From: an uncultured Pelagibacteraceae bacterium
Lineage (GTDB): Bacteria > Pseudomonadota > Alphaproteobacteria > Pelagibacterales > Pelagibacteraceae
DNA: 64,000 nucleotides
Assembly: GCA_902608385.1 (NCBI GenBank)
Contig: CACLNT010000006.1
Location: 1 to 64,000 of the forward strand
Direction: 5' to 3'
Shown here piece by piece: positions 63,720 to 64,000 of the stretch. Under the pieces are notes generated by a model. That model did not search any database. It saw nothing but the letters and a program-made list of their open reading frames with translations, and had not been told where the DNA came from. A program made the position numbers and the translations under genes. How positions within the stretch are numbered: position 1 is the first letter of the stretch; each line of letters starts with the position of its first letter.

Positions 63720-64000
63720 TTATTTTTTACAAGGTATACAAAAATTAAAGAGGTGGCGAACATTATTAAGCTATAAGTAGCAGCTGGAATTACAAATGCT
63801 CCGCCACCAAATAATGTTGTGCCAACAAAAATGGCAAGTGTACCGTTCTGTAAACCACACTCTATAGCAATACATTTCTTTTGAGCATTTCCAGTTGCTA
63901 ATAACTGAGCAACATAAAAAGCAACAATCATCATAATAACGTTTAAAGCCAATGTAATAAGTCCAGCATCAGCAAAATAAGAAACTATATTGTCTTTTTC
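63716..64000 (-). CDS. Bile acid:sodium symporter (BASS) family protein, C-terminal part
   Basis: An open frame that runs out of the right edge; about 94 C-terminal residues are visible. AIECGLQNGTLAIFVGTTLFGGGAF is the BASS family signature (E-x-G-x-Q-N), the Na+-binding site region in characterised members. The substrate is unknown; these importers take up organic anions with sodium. It converges on the PiT-like gene with a 4-bp overlap. Confidence 0.85.
   Translation of the reverse strand, partial: EKDNIVSYFADAGLITLALNVIMMIVAFYVAQLLATGNAQKKCIAIECGLQNGTLAIFVGTTLFGGGAFVIPAATYSLIMFATSLIFVYLVKNN

Overview
The window is a gene-dense, very AT-rich piece of an alphaproteobacterial chromosome. 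It looks like a streamlined SAR11 (Pelagibacterales) genome. The reasons are the strong A/T codon bias with lysine/asparagine/isoleucine-rich proteins, the near absence of spacers, the many 1-15 bp overlaps between neighbours (including convergent ones), and alphaproteobacterial gene orders that have been pared down. The lineage call is an inference from gene content and composition; no 16S gene is present.

Layout. 0-8 kb: the end of thiL, a K+-independent proton pyrophosphatase, bamE, and a run holding a cytochrome bc1 chaperone, rpmF, plsX, ihfA, a MerR regulator and rpmG; then a chorismate mutase, heme A synthase and O-acetylhomoserine sulfhydrylase (metY). 8-13.3 kb: rplM-rpsI-argC-small lipoprotein-hom and two transporters. 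13.3-18.9 kb: the accessory part. It has a 444 bp spacer, a short MGMT-type DNA repair gene, a previously unrecognised structured RNA with its own terminator, a 54-residue membrane protein, a tyrosine recombinase with a palindrome over its own promoter start, two glycosyltransferase genes, a GIY-YIG protein and tRNA-Glu.

19-32 kb: glpX, an SbmA/BacA-like transporter, an NDUFS4-like complex I subunit, tRNA-Pro, nhaA and a peroxidase, then a long minus-strand run mltB-rlpA-like-dac-tmk-holB-metG-tatD-MBL hydrolase. 32-46 kb: tRNA-Ser, sdhE, recG, a DUF502 protein, an M48 lipoprotein protease, a TrpB2-type enzyme, tRNA-Lys, tgt-ppi-coaD-gyrA-ssb, and uvrA. 46-58 kb: the export and chromosome-segregation block secF-secD-yajC-serS-tatC-tatB-tatA-scpB-scpA-nagZ-argS-dgt, followed by erpA-xthA. 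58-64 kb: an Ldh-family dehydrogenase, a complete zinc uptake regulon (znuA divergent from znuC-znuB-zur, with two Zur-type palindromes between), a PiT-like permease and the end of a BASS-family transporter.

Most of the window is housekeeping. The best candidate for something undescribed is the minus-strand RNA at about 13987-14178. It has a 7-bp hairpin capped by a GCAA tetraloop, a second GNRA-type hairpin, an H-type pseudoknot of 7 and 6 bp, and a 13-bp terminator ending in U8. It lies beside a recombinase whose transcription start is covered by a lox-like inverted repeat.
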